64,000 nt of DNA, taken from assembly GCA_977017575.1 (NCBI GenBank), contig CDRNVI010000056.1:372001-436000 (forward strand), in the 5' to 3' direction. Numbering within the stretch: the stretch's first letter is position 1; each line of letters starts with the position of its first letter. Below, one piece after another: positions 20,341 to 29,819 of the stretch. The translations under genes were made by a program, and so were the position numbers. The notes under the pieces are model-generated. The model searched no databases and was not told the origin of the DNA. It worked only from the letters and a program-made list of their open reading frames with translations. The DNA comes from Paramoeba atlantica. Its lineage: Eukaryota > Discosea.

Positions 20341-20546
20341 AACCCAGATTGAAGGAGGCGAGGGAGATACGAAGCAACAGGCGTGGCAGATTCCCACTGA
20401 AAAGAAATGGTATATCCCTGCACGAAGTTTGCCTCCGAGCTAGCAAGCGCAAAGGCTTTTCTCGTGCGGGGAGATACCATTTCTTTTCAGTGGGAATCTG
20501 CCACGCCTGTTGCTTCGTATCTCCCTCGCCCCTTTCAATCTGGGTT
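20341..20546. repeat. foldback hairpin B with GGGAGATAC motifs
   Basis: Two arms of about 86 bp (20341-20426 and 20461-20546) are complementary with only a few mismatches around a ~34-base loop. The ends are AACCCAGATTGAA / TTCAATCTGGGTT. Each arm has GGGAGATAC near the outside and a second inverted copy near the loop, as in hairpin A, but the sequence between (AGCAACAGGCGTGGCAGA) is different. Confidence 0.85.
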
Positions 20547-20559
20547 ATCTACAAGCTGG

Positions 20560-21375
20560 TCGCCCTTCCACAACATGGCCAGCTGGCTTGTGTGCAGATG
20601 GCCACTGCAGCTACATTGCATTACTGCAGTCACTTCCTCACGTGGCAGTGCACTTACTCTCGCACGTGCCACTGCAGCTACACTACAGTCACTGACTCTC
20701 TCGCGCGCCACTGCATCTACACTGTGTTCACTGTCTCACGTGGAAGTAGGCTTACTCGCGCACGTGCCACTGCATCTACACTGCGTTCACTGCCTCACGT
20801 GGCAGTACTCTGTCACTTACCACTGTACTTACAGTGGTAGTGCACGTACTCTTGCACGTGCCACTGCAGCTGCAATGCATCACTGCAGTCACTTCACGCG
20901 GCAGTGCAGCTGCATTGCATCAATACAGTCACTGCCTCACGTCGCAGTACACTTACTCTCTCACGTGCCACTGAAGCTACACTGCAGTCACTGACTCTCG
21001 CACGTGCCACTGCATCTACACTGCGTTCGCTTCCTCACGTGGCAGTAGACGTACTCGCGCACGTGCCACTGCAGCTACACTGCGTTCTCTGCCTTACGTG
21101 GCAGTACACTTACTCTCTCACGCGCCACTGCAGATCCACTGCATCAATACAGTCACTGCCTCACGTGGCAGTACACTTACTCTCTCAAGTGCCACTGCAG
21201 CTACACTGCATTACTGCAGGCACTTCCTCACGTGGCAGTGCACTTACTCTCGCACGTGCCACTGCAGCTACACTGCAGTCACTGCCTCTCTCACGCGCCA
21301 CTGCGTCTACACTGTGTTCACTGCCTCACGTGGCAGTACACTTACTCTCTCAAGGGCACTGTATCTGCACACTAC
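20560..21375. repeat. CACGTG-rich degenerate tandem array
   Basis: About 800 bp built from alternating CTCACGTGGCAGT and GCACGTGCCACTGCA segments with CTACACTGCAGTCACTG linkers. The palindrome CACGTG appears more than a dozen times, and most neighbours are inverted relative to each other. GGCCAGCTGG occurs just outside both ends (near 20577 and 21438). Long Ser/His/Leu-rich frames through it are products of the repeat and are not genes. Confidence 0.85.
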
Positions 21376-21549
21376 CACTCGGACCTGCTCATTATTTTTC
21401 TCTCTATATATATACAAAATGCAAACCGTGTTTTTGGTGGCCAGCTGGCCACTTTTTCGAGAAAAAAAATTCTGAAAAAAAAAATTTGTTCTGAATATGT
21501 TTTTTGCGATCTTGAGCAAATAATTTTTCTTGCGATTTTTTTAGTAAAA
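21376..21549. other. spacer between CACGTG array and tRNA-like sequence
   Basis: AT-rich, with TATATATA around 21405 and long A and T runs. No gene seen. Confidence 0.4.
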
Positions 21550-21627
21550 TGTCGATGTCGGGAATCGAACCGCGGACGTCCAGCGTCAAAATGGAACCCC
21601 TTTACCAACTGGACTACTCAAAGGACG
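21550..21627 (-). pseudogene. tRNA-like sequence, degenerate
   Basis: On the minus strand an A-box-like TAGTCCAGTTGG (21605-21616) and a perfect B box GGTTCGATTCC (21561-21571) are spaced as in a tRNA. Between them is an anticodon-arm-like TCCATTTTGACGCTGGA whose loop would read TTG (Gln). The T stem and acceptor stem do not pair, so this is either a decayed tRNA gene or the head of a tRNA-derived SINE. Confidence 0.45.
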
Positions 21628-21887
21628 CTCCTTAATCAACCAGTTTGTCGTATCGCAGGCCTTTGCACACGCACCTTTTTTTGCCAAAGGTGTTCTAAAA
21701 TTTGGGAAATAAGGTTGTTTTAGATGATTTTTAGAGTATTGAAGAGTTCATCTAATGACCTACTGCTCTGTTTCGGAATTTTGAAAAAACTCGATCTTAT
21801 GCTTCTTTGATGATCTTTTTCAATTTTTGGAATTAACCTTAGTAAGCGAGTTAGATACTCCATATCTCCCTCAATATATTATTTATA

Positions 21888-21952
21888 CTGTGCCCCCCCC
21901 ACTTATAGTGCCGCGGTTTTCGACCAAACGGCACTATAAGTGGGGGGGCTAG
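21888..21952. mobile_element. 65-bp hairpin mini-MITE
   Basis: CCCCCCACTTATAGTGCCG and its complement surround a short loop (CGGTTTTCGACCAAA) and are flanked by TA at 21886-21887 and 21953-21954. The C-run plus CTTATAGTG ends resemble the CTGTGCCCCCCTAGTTATCT ends of the element at 26497, so it may be a deletion derivative of a related family. Confidence 0.65.
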
Positions 21953-21954
21953 TA

Positions 21955-22956
21955 TGTTTCAGGTCGAGGGTGAAAATTTTCCTCCCCCCAAAAAAAAGCG
22001 CAGCGCTTCGCGGCGCAATTCTTTCTATCATGTGGTTTTGAGTGCCTAAGCGCTGTAAATGTTTGTGAAATATTAATTCGTGAACAAATTTCGAAATGGC
22101 GAGCTGTATTCCGCATGTTTCCATAACGAAAAAGATGTTTTCACCTTTTTTGCATTAACACGACTTTTGTTGACACAACTTTTGTTGCCTCGACTTTTGT
22201 TGCGAAAACTTTTTTCCCCCCAGTAGGGGAGAAGAAAGATCAACGCACTCATGAGCCAAAAAAGGTCTTTGCCCACCAAAAAAGCGTACCCCAGTAACAA
22301 GGATTCTAGTAGTCCATCCTAGTAGTCCAACAAGGATTCTAGAGTCCAAAATGAGGGAGTTGCTATGCTCTGTCCATGGTATCATGTTCAGGGGAACAGC
22401 AACTCCCCATTATCCCGGCGTAGTAACCACGCCTTGGCTTGCCTGGCACTACGATTGCCGAAAAAAAAAATCGGTTCATTTCGCAGCCCAGTCGCTTCCC
22501 ACTTAAGGGGCCCGTTCCCACAACCGAGTGATCTCCCCGGCAGCACGGTTTTACCCATGCGTTGAGAAGGCTGGGGTGTGAGACCAGGGTGCATTAGTAG
22601 AAAATTTTCGGAGGAAGAAATACGAAGGAGATTTTACTGTATAAGGGAGTTTGAGTGCAATAGGAAAAAAAGGGGGTTGGCTTAAATGTTTTGGTATCGA
22701 CTCATACCAATTACTCTAAATTCGTTCATGATAAGATTTAAACCAGGTGACGGTTAAGTGTTTATTAGGAACCATAAGTCTGGACATTTGGAACAGGGCC
22801 CGCGGTCGGAGTTTGGCTACTCCCCATTCCTGCTCAAGGGGTAGGAACAGGTTTCCTCGACAACACGTCGCCGTCCGGAGTCTTTCCGTCTGGAGACGCG
22901 TTGTTAAGTCCAAACCTTGTTGACGCAACCAGTGTGTATAAAACTGTTCTGTATAT
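21955..22956. other. 1-kb gene-free stretch
   Basis: Contains three near-copies of CGACTTTTGTTGACA at 22159-22203 and a partially duplicated AACAAGGATTCTAG at 22297 and 22330. No protein-like or RNA-like feature was recognised. Confidence 0.4.
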
Positions 22957-23055
22957 TATGCTCTTCGTTAAACTCGGTGGTTGTCTTCAACTTAAAAGTC
23001 ACTCATGCTGCGCGCTTCGCGTTGAAAACTACCACCGCGTTTAACGAAGACCCTA
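22957..23055. repeat. ~100-bp dispersed hairpin repeat, copy 4
   Basis: TATGCTCTTCGTTAAACTCG on the left pairs with CGCGTTTAACGAAGACCCTA on the right. The inner arms are GTCTTCAAC / GTTGAAAAC. The loop (AGTCACTCATGCTGCGCGC) is in the same orientation as copy 1. Confidence 0.75.
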
Positions 23056-23566
23056 AAAAAGAAAAATCTCCAAAAGATCATGAATAATCTACTTTTTTTG
23101 GGGGAAAAAGCTTGACTTTTCGGCAAAAATTGCGAAATTTTACACCAAATTTGGTCCGTTTTGGATGCCTTACCAGTAGGGGCAGGAGGCAAATCTGACG
23201 AAAAAAACGTCGTAGAATAGTAGGTGAGGTCCTAAACTCTCCAAATACGGTTTAGAAGTCGATTTCGGAAAAATAAATATTTACTTTTTTCCGGGTCAAA
23301 AGAAATTTGTTTTGGTCATCCCAAAAATTTCAGAATTTTTGACCTTTTCGGACCCCTCCAGCGCGTACCAGGGTACCCTCAGGTGGGGGGAATCGTTTTT
23401 TTAATTTATTACATTTTTACCAGCGAAGACATGAAAATAGAGGAGCCCCGGCGCCGCGAAGCGGCGCCAATTTTTTTTTGCACTATTTTCGTTGTTTTTC
23501 GGAATTTTTATTGTACCTGTAGCTACGTATTGTACCTGTAGCTAGTTATTGTACCGGTGGGGTACA
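23056..23566. other. intergenic with second repeat module
   Basis: Positions 23505-23580 are a diverged copy of the module at 3890-3975 (TATTGTACCTGTAGCTA twice, then GTACATTAACCCGGA). Here the G run is short. Just before it, GGCGCCGCGAAGCGGCGCC (about 23449-23467) is a perfect GC-rich hairpin; the upstream sequence of the other copy has a weaker GCGCCGCGAA counterpart. Confidence 0.5.
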
Positions 23567-24112
23567 TTAACCCGGACGGGGGTTTAGTTGGCCTCTTCGG
23601 GCTTCACAGATTCGACAAAGATTTTTGAGATGACCGGAGATTGTACCAATTAACCCTTGTAAAGGGCTTAAATTCTCCTTTTCTGCCTCACATCCTTTGC
23701 TCACCGTGGGAATTTCTTTTTCAGCCTCCATCTTGTCAAGAGTGTGCTTCCGTTGTTTCAAGATGGAGGCTGTTCGCAGTAAAATGTTTCCTGTGATTTG
23801 GTCATGATCATAATTTCCTTTCTCTATGAGTTCGACAACTTTTAATTTTGGTAACTCAGCCACCGTTTCTCCAATATCTTTCAACACAGCTGAAGGATAG
23901 TCTAGATCTTGAGGCCATTTCTCTTGCATTGCAGTGAAAAAGGGAATCCTAACCTTTTTGTCTTTAATCTTCAATGTAGTGTACTTCATAATGAGTCCCA
24001 ATTCATCTTTCAAAGCCTTGGATAGCACGACATTAACTGTAGCTTCTGTGGAGGCCATGAGCAAAATAAAGGACACAGTAAGAAAGGTGTCGGTAAGCTC
24101 CATGCATATCAA
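23567..24112 (-). CDS. hypothetical protein
   Basis: Up to 181 aa, not recognised. A likelier start is the internal methionine at about 24058 (MASTEATVNVV). The sequence has ordinary soluble-protein composition: KALKDELGLIMKYTTLKIK, then a helix-like VAELPKLKVVELIEKG and a Lys/Glu-rich region. The C-terminal residues run into the edge of the repeat module at 23505-23580. It is the only candidate host gene on the minus strand in the first 25 kb and is divergent to the next LRR gene, leaving about 80-140 bases between starts. Confidence 0.45.
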   Translation of the reverse strand: MICMELTDTFLTVSFILLMASTEATVNVVLSKALKDELGLIMKYTTLKIKDKKVRIPFFTAMQEKWPQDLDYPSAVLKDIGETVAELPKLKVVELIEKGNYDHDQITGNILLRTASILKQRKHTLDKMEAEKEIPTVSKGCEAEKENLSPLQGLIGTISGHLKNLCRICEARRGQLNPRPG

Positions 24113-24194
24113 TCAAAACTCATTTTTTTCCCCTTGAACGCTAACAGCTCAATGAAAATTACAATTGAAAAACTTATATTTGCCTATCTAATCT

Positions 24195-25115
24195 TTGCCT
24201 TCAAGTTTCATGTCCCCAAGACTTCTTTCTGGGGTTGTGAAATCGAGTGACACTCAACCCCCTATAAGTTCATCTCGACGTGGCAAAGTTCGTGGCGCTA
24301 TTCTCCCACAACACGTGATGATGCGTCGATTTGTTTCTGAAATGGAAATTCCGCAATTTGCTGAGCGCGACGATGTCTGCACTTGGGAAGGTGTTACTTG
24401 TAACGACCATGGTGAGGTTAAGGGGATTGATTGGTCGTATAAAATTATGTTTGGAAACCTTAAGATTATGGTAGGAAATCTTACCTGGGAGTGTTTACCC
24501 TCGACCGTTTCAAGACTTAATTTATCGAGCAACCGTCTCTCTGGAGAGCTCCCCACACGAGTGTTACCTTCAGTCTTGGAATATTTGAATATACAAGAGA
24601 ATGGATTCCTTGGACCTTTTGACGCAACGGAACTTCCAAACAAACTAAGAAAATTTTTCTCTGCAGACACAAACTTTTCAGGGATTCTAGACTTATCATC
24701 ACTGCCTCCTGTTATAAATGCGTTTTCCGTTGTGAACAATATGTTTGCAGGACATATCGATCTCACGTGCCTTCCGTCATCTTTGCGAAGTTTGTACCTG
24801 CAAGAAAACTCTTTTAGTGGTCCCATTGATTTGACGAAGCTTCCACACAGAATGGACATCTTGTCGCTTCACCAAAACAATCTTATAGGCAATCTTGATC
24901 TGCGATGCCTTCCGACAACACTGAGGAGACTTGATCTCAATTCAAACTGCTTTTCTGGTGAGCTTTACGTGAACACACTACCCGATTCGGTGACTGAAGT
25001 AAATATTCGTGAAAATAATGGCAACCTGTTGTTACCTTCACCATTGCCGAGCAATATTAAAATGGGGGTCATTTCGAATAAAATAGTTTGCAATCCAGAA
25101 TGGAGCTCTAATTAG
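24195..25115 (+). CDS. LRR family protein (member 8)
   Basis: 306 aa, with a second possible start at 24210. The cap has RRGKVRGAILPQHVMMRRFV but lacks the NPHxSW segment (EIPQFAERDD instead) and has VCTWEGVTC in place of ACxW. A local duplication, KIMFGNLKIMVGNLTW, precedes the repeats. Eight 23-residue repeats make it the longest repeat domain here, for example LPSSLRSLYLQENSFSGPID. The family's usual C-terminal LCGEID signature is missing. Confidence 0.9.
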   Translation: MPSSFMSPRLLSGVVKSSDTQPPISSSRRGKVRGAILPQHVMMRRFVSEMEIPQFAERDDVCTWEGVTCNDHGEVKGIDWSYKIMFGNLKIMVGNLTWECLPSTVSRLNLSSNRLSGELPTRVLPSVLEYLNIQENGFLGPFDATELPNKLRKFFSADTNFSGILDLSSLPPVINAFSVVNNMFAGHIDLTCLPSSLRSLYLQENSFSGPIDLTKLPHRMDILSLHQNNLIGNLDLRCLPTTLRRLDLNSNCFSGELYVNTLPDSVTEVNIRENNGNLLLPSPLPSNIKMGVISNKIVCNPEWSSN

Positions 25116-25167
25116 TGGTCATCTTCATGTTTTTTGTTATTGATTTTATCTACACTCAAAACAATTA

Positions 25168-25872
25168 CTCCCTCTCTCATTAATTTTTATAAATGGATTT
25201 CGTGTTATAAAAATTTAGTTTGTGCGGGATCATTAATTTTTATAAATCAGAAATTAATCGAACGCTATTTCTTAATTTTTTTCTAAGCCAAAGAATTTTT
25301 TCTTTTATTCTACTTAAGATGGATTATTTTGTGAACGTGGATGGACGCCCTTCGAAGAAATTTCTTACAGAAAAGCGCAAATGGTTGATTTATATGCTGC
25401 AGGCAGATGGTGAGAAAAAACAAACTTTATTTAGCAATTTATGGGAAGACTATCTCCGTTTAACACGTGCTTGACTCACAGCTTCAGATAGGTATTGATA
25501 TTCGTTTATAGTACATTACCTCTATGTGATTTCTTTTGCTTATTTGACTCTCAGCTTCAGATATTGATTCATGAAAAATGCTCATGTAGGGGAAAAGACA
25601 ATCTTTTTGGGGGGGATTTTCTTCCTGAGATGAAGATACTGATTTTTGTAAAACGCGATTCACTGAAAAAAATCAGCATGGGGAAGCATGGTCGGGACCT
25701 ACTCGCGGTCTTCCCTGGCACTACCATCTTACAGATCGTACTAACGCCGACCTGTTTTTGGAATAGCGGTCATTTATACGGGATTATTAATTTTTATAAT
25801 TACATATAACAAAGTAGTATAACTCACTTTTTGTTATAATTTATAATTTATAAAAATTAATGAGAGGGAGAG
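25168..25872. mobile_element. Stowaway-like TA element
   Basis: The left end CTCCCTCTCTCATTAATTTT and the right end AAAATTAATGAGAGGGAGAG form inverted repeats of about 25 bp, flanked by TA at 25166-25167 and 25873-25874. GGGAT(C/T)ATTAATTTTTATAA recurs inside at about 25227 and 25780 in the same orientation, suggesting internal duplication. The largest frame (a 51-residue stretch from 25319) is not recognised. Stowaway MITEs are known for CTCCCTC ends and TA targets; kinship is suggested only by these ends. Confidence 0.7.
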
Positions 25873-25874
25873 TA

Positions 25875-26496
25875 TTTGTGTAAGAAAAAACGGGAAATTT
25901 TAGTGAATTTTTTATTGTGCAACATTTTTAGAAATGGAAATTTTACTTTTGTTTTTTTGATCCAAATTCTAAACAAGAATTTTTTAGCCAACTTTGAGTA
26001 ACAATGAGGGTGAAATAGAGGCCCTTGTCATTGGACACTATGCAGTTGTCCACTGCCATCCAGTGCCATCCAGTGCCATCCAAAACAGAGATATGAGCGA
26101 GGACCGAAGACCTTTTTTTTGATTTGGAGGACCCAAGAACTTTCCATTTCCGCCGGATGTTGTAGGACAAGTGATGGCCATGATATGAAAAAGCGTCTAA
26201 TGTCGGATTCAATTGTACTCATTTTTCAAAAACACGTCTTTTTCTTTGCTTTTGCAAAATAGAATATTTTCTCGGTCTCTTCTTGTGCGTCCTCTGTCAT
26301 GTACATGTGCGGACCTGAGTTGAATTTTAAAGTGAAAGCATGATGGGACACACCAAAAACTTTTGAAGATTTTTTGCTTTGTGACCGAAAAGAATGTCCT
26401 TACGATCACGAGGGTTGGAAAGTTCGTGACTCTGTTTCTAGTATTTGTTGGAGGCGATGTAAGCACGTAAGTTTTAGAAAAAGATTGTCTCGACTA
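25875..26496. other. left flank of the nested transposon block
   Basis: GGACACTATG (26033-26042) is followed by three tandem TGCCATCCAG-type decamers (about 26055-26083). The right flank has the decamers and then CATAGTGTCC (29402-29411), so the whole block is bracketed by an inverted 10-mer. A fragment of the dispersed module (AATGTCGGATTC) lies near 26200. No gene seen. Confidence 0.45.
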
Positions 26497-26729
26497 CTGT
26501 GCCCCCCTAGTTATCTGTAACACGTCACCCCCCTAGTTATCTATCACTTTTTGGAACTTCGATTTTTTTTTTCGTCGACCTCATAAAATGAAACTTACAT
26601 TTTTTCTTTTTGTGTTTCAAGCCAATGGTCGTGCGTGGTGCTATTATAAACCGTTTCTGTAATTCCATGTTCTGACTTTTTTTGTGACAGACACCCTCCC
26701 TAGGTATCTGTCGCACACTGATCCGCCTA

Positions 26730-29186
26730 CCGTTACCCCCCCCTTACTTAGCCCCCACTTTTTGGCCCAAAACCCATACTTTGTGGTGAAGTAAGGGGGG
26801 GTGGGGGGGGGGGAAGTAAGGGGGGTGGTGAAGTAAGGGGGTGGTGAAGTAAGGGGGGTGGTGAAGTAAGGGGGGATTATTAAGTTGTCAAGTTCCTCCA
26901 GTAAAATCCTTATCGCCCGTCATGCTCACTTCAGGGTTGAACGAAACTTTCTGTTTCACGCTTGCCATAGTTCGGAAAGATCATTGACTTTATAAAATGA
27001 ATTAAAAGATCATTGACTTCTACAGAAAGTAACTAACATCATGAAAATACGCTACGCCCAAATTTAGTTTCTAATGTGCCGGCTTAAATATATAAAATAA
27101 TGACAGAAAATATGATACCTATAGAGGCTTTGCAAGGCACTAAGTAGAACCACAGAAAAACTTAGATACGACGAATATTAAAAACGGTGCTGTGGACGTA
27201 AAACGCTGGGGAAGGTGAGGTGCGCTAAGCCCCAACACTGCCGAAAATATATGCAGTGGCCCTGACCTGCGGCCATCGTTAGTGCTTTGCGCAGAAATTG
27301 TCACTCTCTTCCCCCTTTTCTTCAATTGCACACATGTGATGAAATTTCGTTAAACACCCAGGTTCACTACACTCGCGTAGAGTTAAATTCACTCGCGTGC
27401 AATAATAACACTCCTGTACTGGGGTTGCGTTAAGCGCTGAGTTCCTGTTACGCGCTGACTCTATCGCGGACTTCATGGCTTTCGCTGCGATTGTGGGACT
27501 AATTCGATTTTTTATAGGAACGCGCGTTGGCAGACGAGGGACCTGATTTGGTTCAAGAGATTCCTCGACAATGCTCAGTTGTGATACGCGTGAAGCGATG
27601 GCTGATGCATCCACCATCGATTCCGTGATAACGCTTGAGGAGAGTCTGAGCTCGGCTCTGGATTCTATGGGAATCTGTGCGAGATTTTTGGTAAGTGCTG
27701 GAACAAGCAACTTATTAAATTCGATTTCGTATTCTTCTGAATTCACTTTTGCCAGAGCCTGGGTGGCAAATTTTGTTATAAGACTTCGCGTCGGCCGGAC
27801 AATTTCATGATGCGTCGACGCACGCCATGAGGCAAAACACTCCTTGTAGTACTTTTTAAAAGGCTGGTTGATGGCCATATCCATGAGCTGTCCTTTGGAA
27901 GTGCAACCTCCTGGAACGAATTGAACATCGATTTTTCTCTCACGAAAGAACAATAATAATTCCGCTGTCCGATGAGCAGCGTACAGATCCAAAATAATAA
28001 GTGTCTTCCGCGGACGATACTTCATTCTGTCAAAGAATTCCGCTTCAGCCCATTTTTTAAATGACTCTCCTGTGTTCCACCCGCTTGTCGTTGTTGCCGT
28101 ACAATTGTACTTTTCTGCCGCCCGTAGCACCTCTTTGGAAACCTTCCCAGAATCTGAATGGGCTTCCCAAATTAAGTGCGGAGGAAACACCTTATGCTCC
28201 CACGTGCTTTCTGCATGTTGGTTCGTAACAGAGCGGCCCCAAAACCACGCAGTCAGTGTCTTCTTCTCCTTCCCTGTAGTTAAAACCTTTACACGCTTTG
28301 TCCCTTTAGTGTCGTATGTGATTTCATTGACGGGCTCCCACACAACACAGGTCTCAGACCACAATTTCGCAGAGCTATCATATTCAAAAAGGCTTCTATA
28401 CGCTCGTCCATGTCTTTTGGGACCATTTGGGTTGCTCCATTGACTCTTCGTCGCGAAATATTGGCGAAGGTGCAAAAACGAATCCAAAATTTTTCTTTTC
28501 CTTTGTCGGTAAGGGAACAGAAGTGCTCTGAAATTACAGCAAAGTACCCCAACATTGTCGGTTTCGTGACTGCCGAAAGAGACTCGCGTAGCAAAAGCAG
28601 TTGCGTCAACCCTTTTTCATATAATTCTTTATTTGCTCGGGGGGGATGATACTGAAACAATTTCCCGAAGCCAAGTTGAGTAAATTTATGCCAATCTTCT
28701 TTTTTCCGATAAACTCTATGAACCGTGCTTACCTCGACCTTGTAATCTCGGGCGGCCACGCTTACAGACTTGCCGGCATCTATACTAGCACATAGGTTGT
28801 TTTTTTGCTGTATGGTAAGATCCACCCGAACCTTCCGCGGCTGCTCAGCAAGCTGGTTAGATGCATTCAATATTAATGTGGTGGATGGCGTAGCTGAAGT
28901 ATCATCGGGGAAGGGCAGTACGGCAACAGTTTCGTGTGGCAACGGTGAGGATAGAGTCACTTGGCTCGCGTTAAAGAATAGAAGTGGTGGGGCCATCGTG
29001 TATTGAATAAATATTGAAATCAATGAAAATTTACAGTTTCTGACCTGGGTTAACTATCATCACAGAGTAGGAATCGGGGGAAAATTCTGGCACCCCCCTT
29101 ACTTCACCACATACGGAGTGGCTAAATGTGGTGAAGTAAGGGGGGAGGTGAAGTAAGGGGGGAGGTGAAGTAAAGGGGGGTAACGG
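26730..29186. mobile_element. inner pogo/Tc1-mariner-type DNA transposon
   Basis: The left end CCGTTACCCCCCCCTTACTT (26730) and the right end TAAAGGGGGGTAACGG (to 29186) are inverted and flanked by TA (26728-26729 and 29187-29188), all inside the outer element. Multiple GGTGAAGTAAGGGGGG subterminal repeats occur at 26790-26876 and 29128-29176. The element is about 2.46 kb and encodes a transposase on the minus strand. Confidence 0.8.
27279..28996 (-). pseudogene. pogo/Tigger-like DDE transposase, frameshifted
   Basis: The start is the ATG at 28996 (MAPPLL). The N-terminal part has a psq/CENP-B-like helix-turn-helix (DLTIQQKNNLCASIDAGKSV). The catalytic part contains KGTKRVKVLTTGKEK, LIILDLYAAHRT and GGCTSKGQLMDMAINQPFKK, hallmarks of DDE_1/pogo transposases, with the second and third acidic residues present. 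The segment that should hold the first (usually DET) reads WSETCV, so that residue appears lost (28356-28358). The two parts lie in different frames, and the shift falls near an A5 run at 28386-28390. The C-terminus ends in a Cys/His cluster (CYYC, HHMC, CAKH) like a small zinc finger. The element is probably inactive. Confidence 0.85.
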
Positions 29187-29272
29187 TAGTTATCTGTCAC
29201 ACCCCTACCCCCCCTAGTTATCTGTCACCTTTTCGCGAAAAGTAGTGACAGATAAGTAGGGGGGGTACAGTA

Positions 29273-29815
29273 CTTCCTTACTTTCATTCAGATGTGCGCA
29301 AACCGTCCCACAAATTTTAGTTTTGGGTACTTGTAGTACACAAGTACATAAAAATTAGTCATCCAGTGCCATCCGCTGCCATCCAGTGCCATCCAAATCT
29401 TCATAGTGTCCATTTATACCCATGATGATCGGGATACCGAACACCATGATCCTCTGTACAAAACTTTGTGCAATAAAAATATTCGTGACTTTTTATTACG
29501 CAACAATTTCAAATGTTGCACAACGTCAGGGCACCAAATCCGACATTTTCGTGTGCGCACATAAGATGTGCACATAATCCTACAGAACATAACCGGTGTT
29601 GAATGCGATCCTATCCGCACTACTCTTGCGACAGCTAAGGACCCCTTTGGGTCCGCAAATTACTTTTACGCATTTTTTATTCATACAGGGTGATCAGCTA
29701 ACTCTGGCGGGGGTCTAAGATTTGTGAACGTGTTTAACAATTTGCGATTTTTTTTGCTTCATTTCCTTTGCTCATTTATGCCACAAAGACAGGTGCATTC
29801 ACGTTTTTCGTAAAC
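29273..29815. other. right flank with dispersed module copy
   Basis: TGCCATCCAG decamers at 29356-29396 precede CATAGTGTCC. Positions 29525-29670 match the dispersed module at 2083-2215 (AAATCCGACATTTTCGTGTG, GAATGCGATCC, CCCCTTTGGGTCCG). No gene seen. Confidence 0.5.
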
Positions 29816-29819
29816 CCCA

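Larger units (their letters stand above)
26497..29270. mobile_element. outer TA element, host of a nested transposon
   Basis: Inverted ends CTGTGCCCCCCTAGTTATCT (26497) and the complement of CTGTACCCCCCCTACTTATC (ending 29270) are flanked by TA at 26495-26496 and 29271-29272. Subterminal CCTAGTTATCTGTCAC repeats lie at both sides (about 26531, 26698, 29212). Without the inner element only about 315 bp remain, so this is a MITE-sized, non-coding element. Confidence 0.75.

Noticed and set aside
20349-21723. Overlapping 160-196 codon frames in the CACGTG array
   Set aside because: The composition (Leu/His/Thr/Ser repeats) follows directly from the repeat sequence in several frames at once.
25220-25474. 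84-codon frame inside the Stowaway-like element
   Set aside because: It starts with a non-ATG codon. The 51 residues after the internal ATG resemble nothing known and are too short for a transposase.
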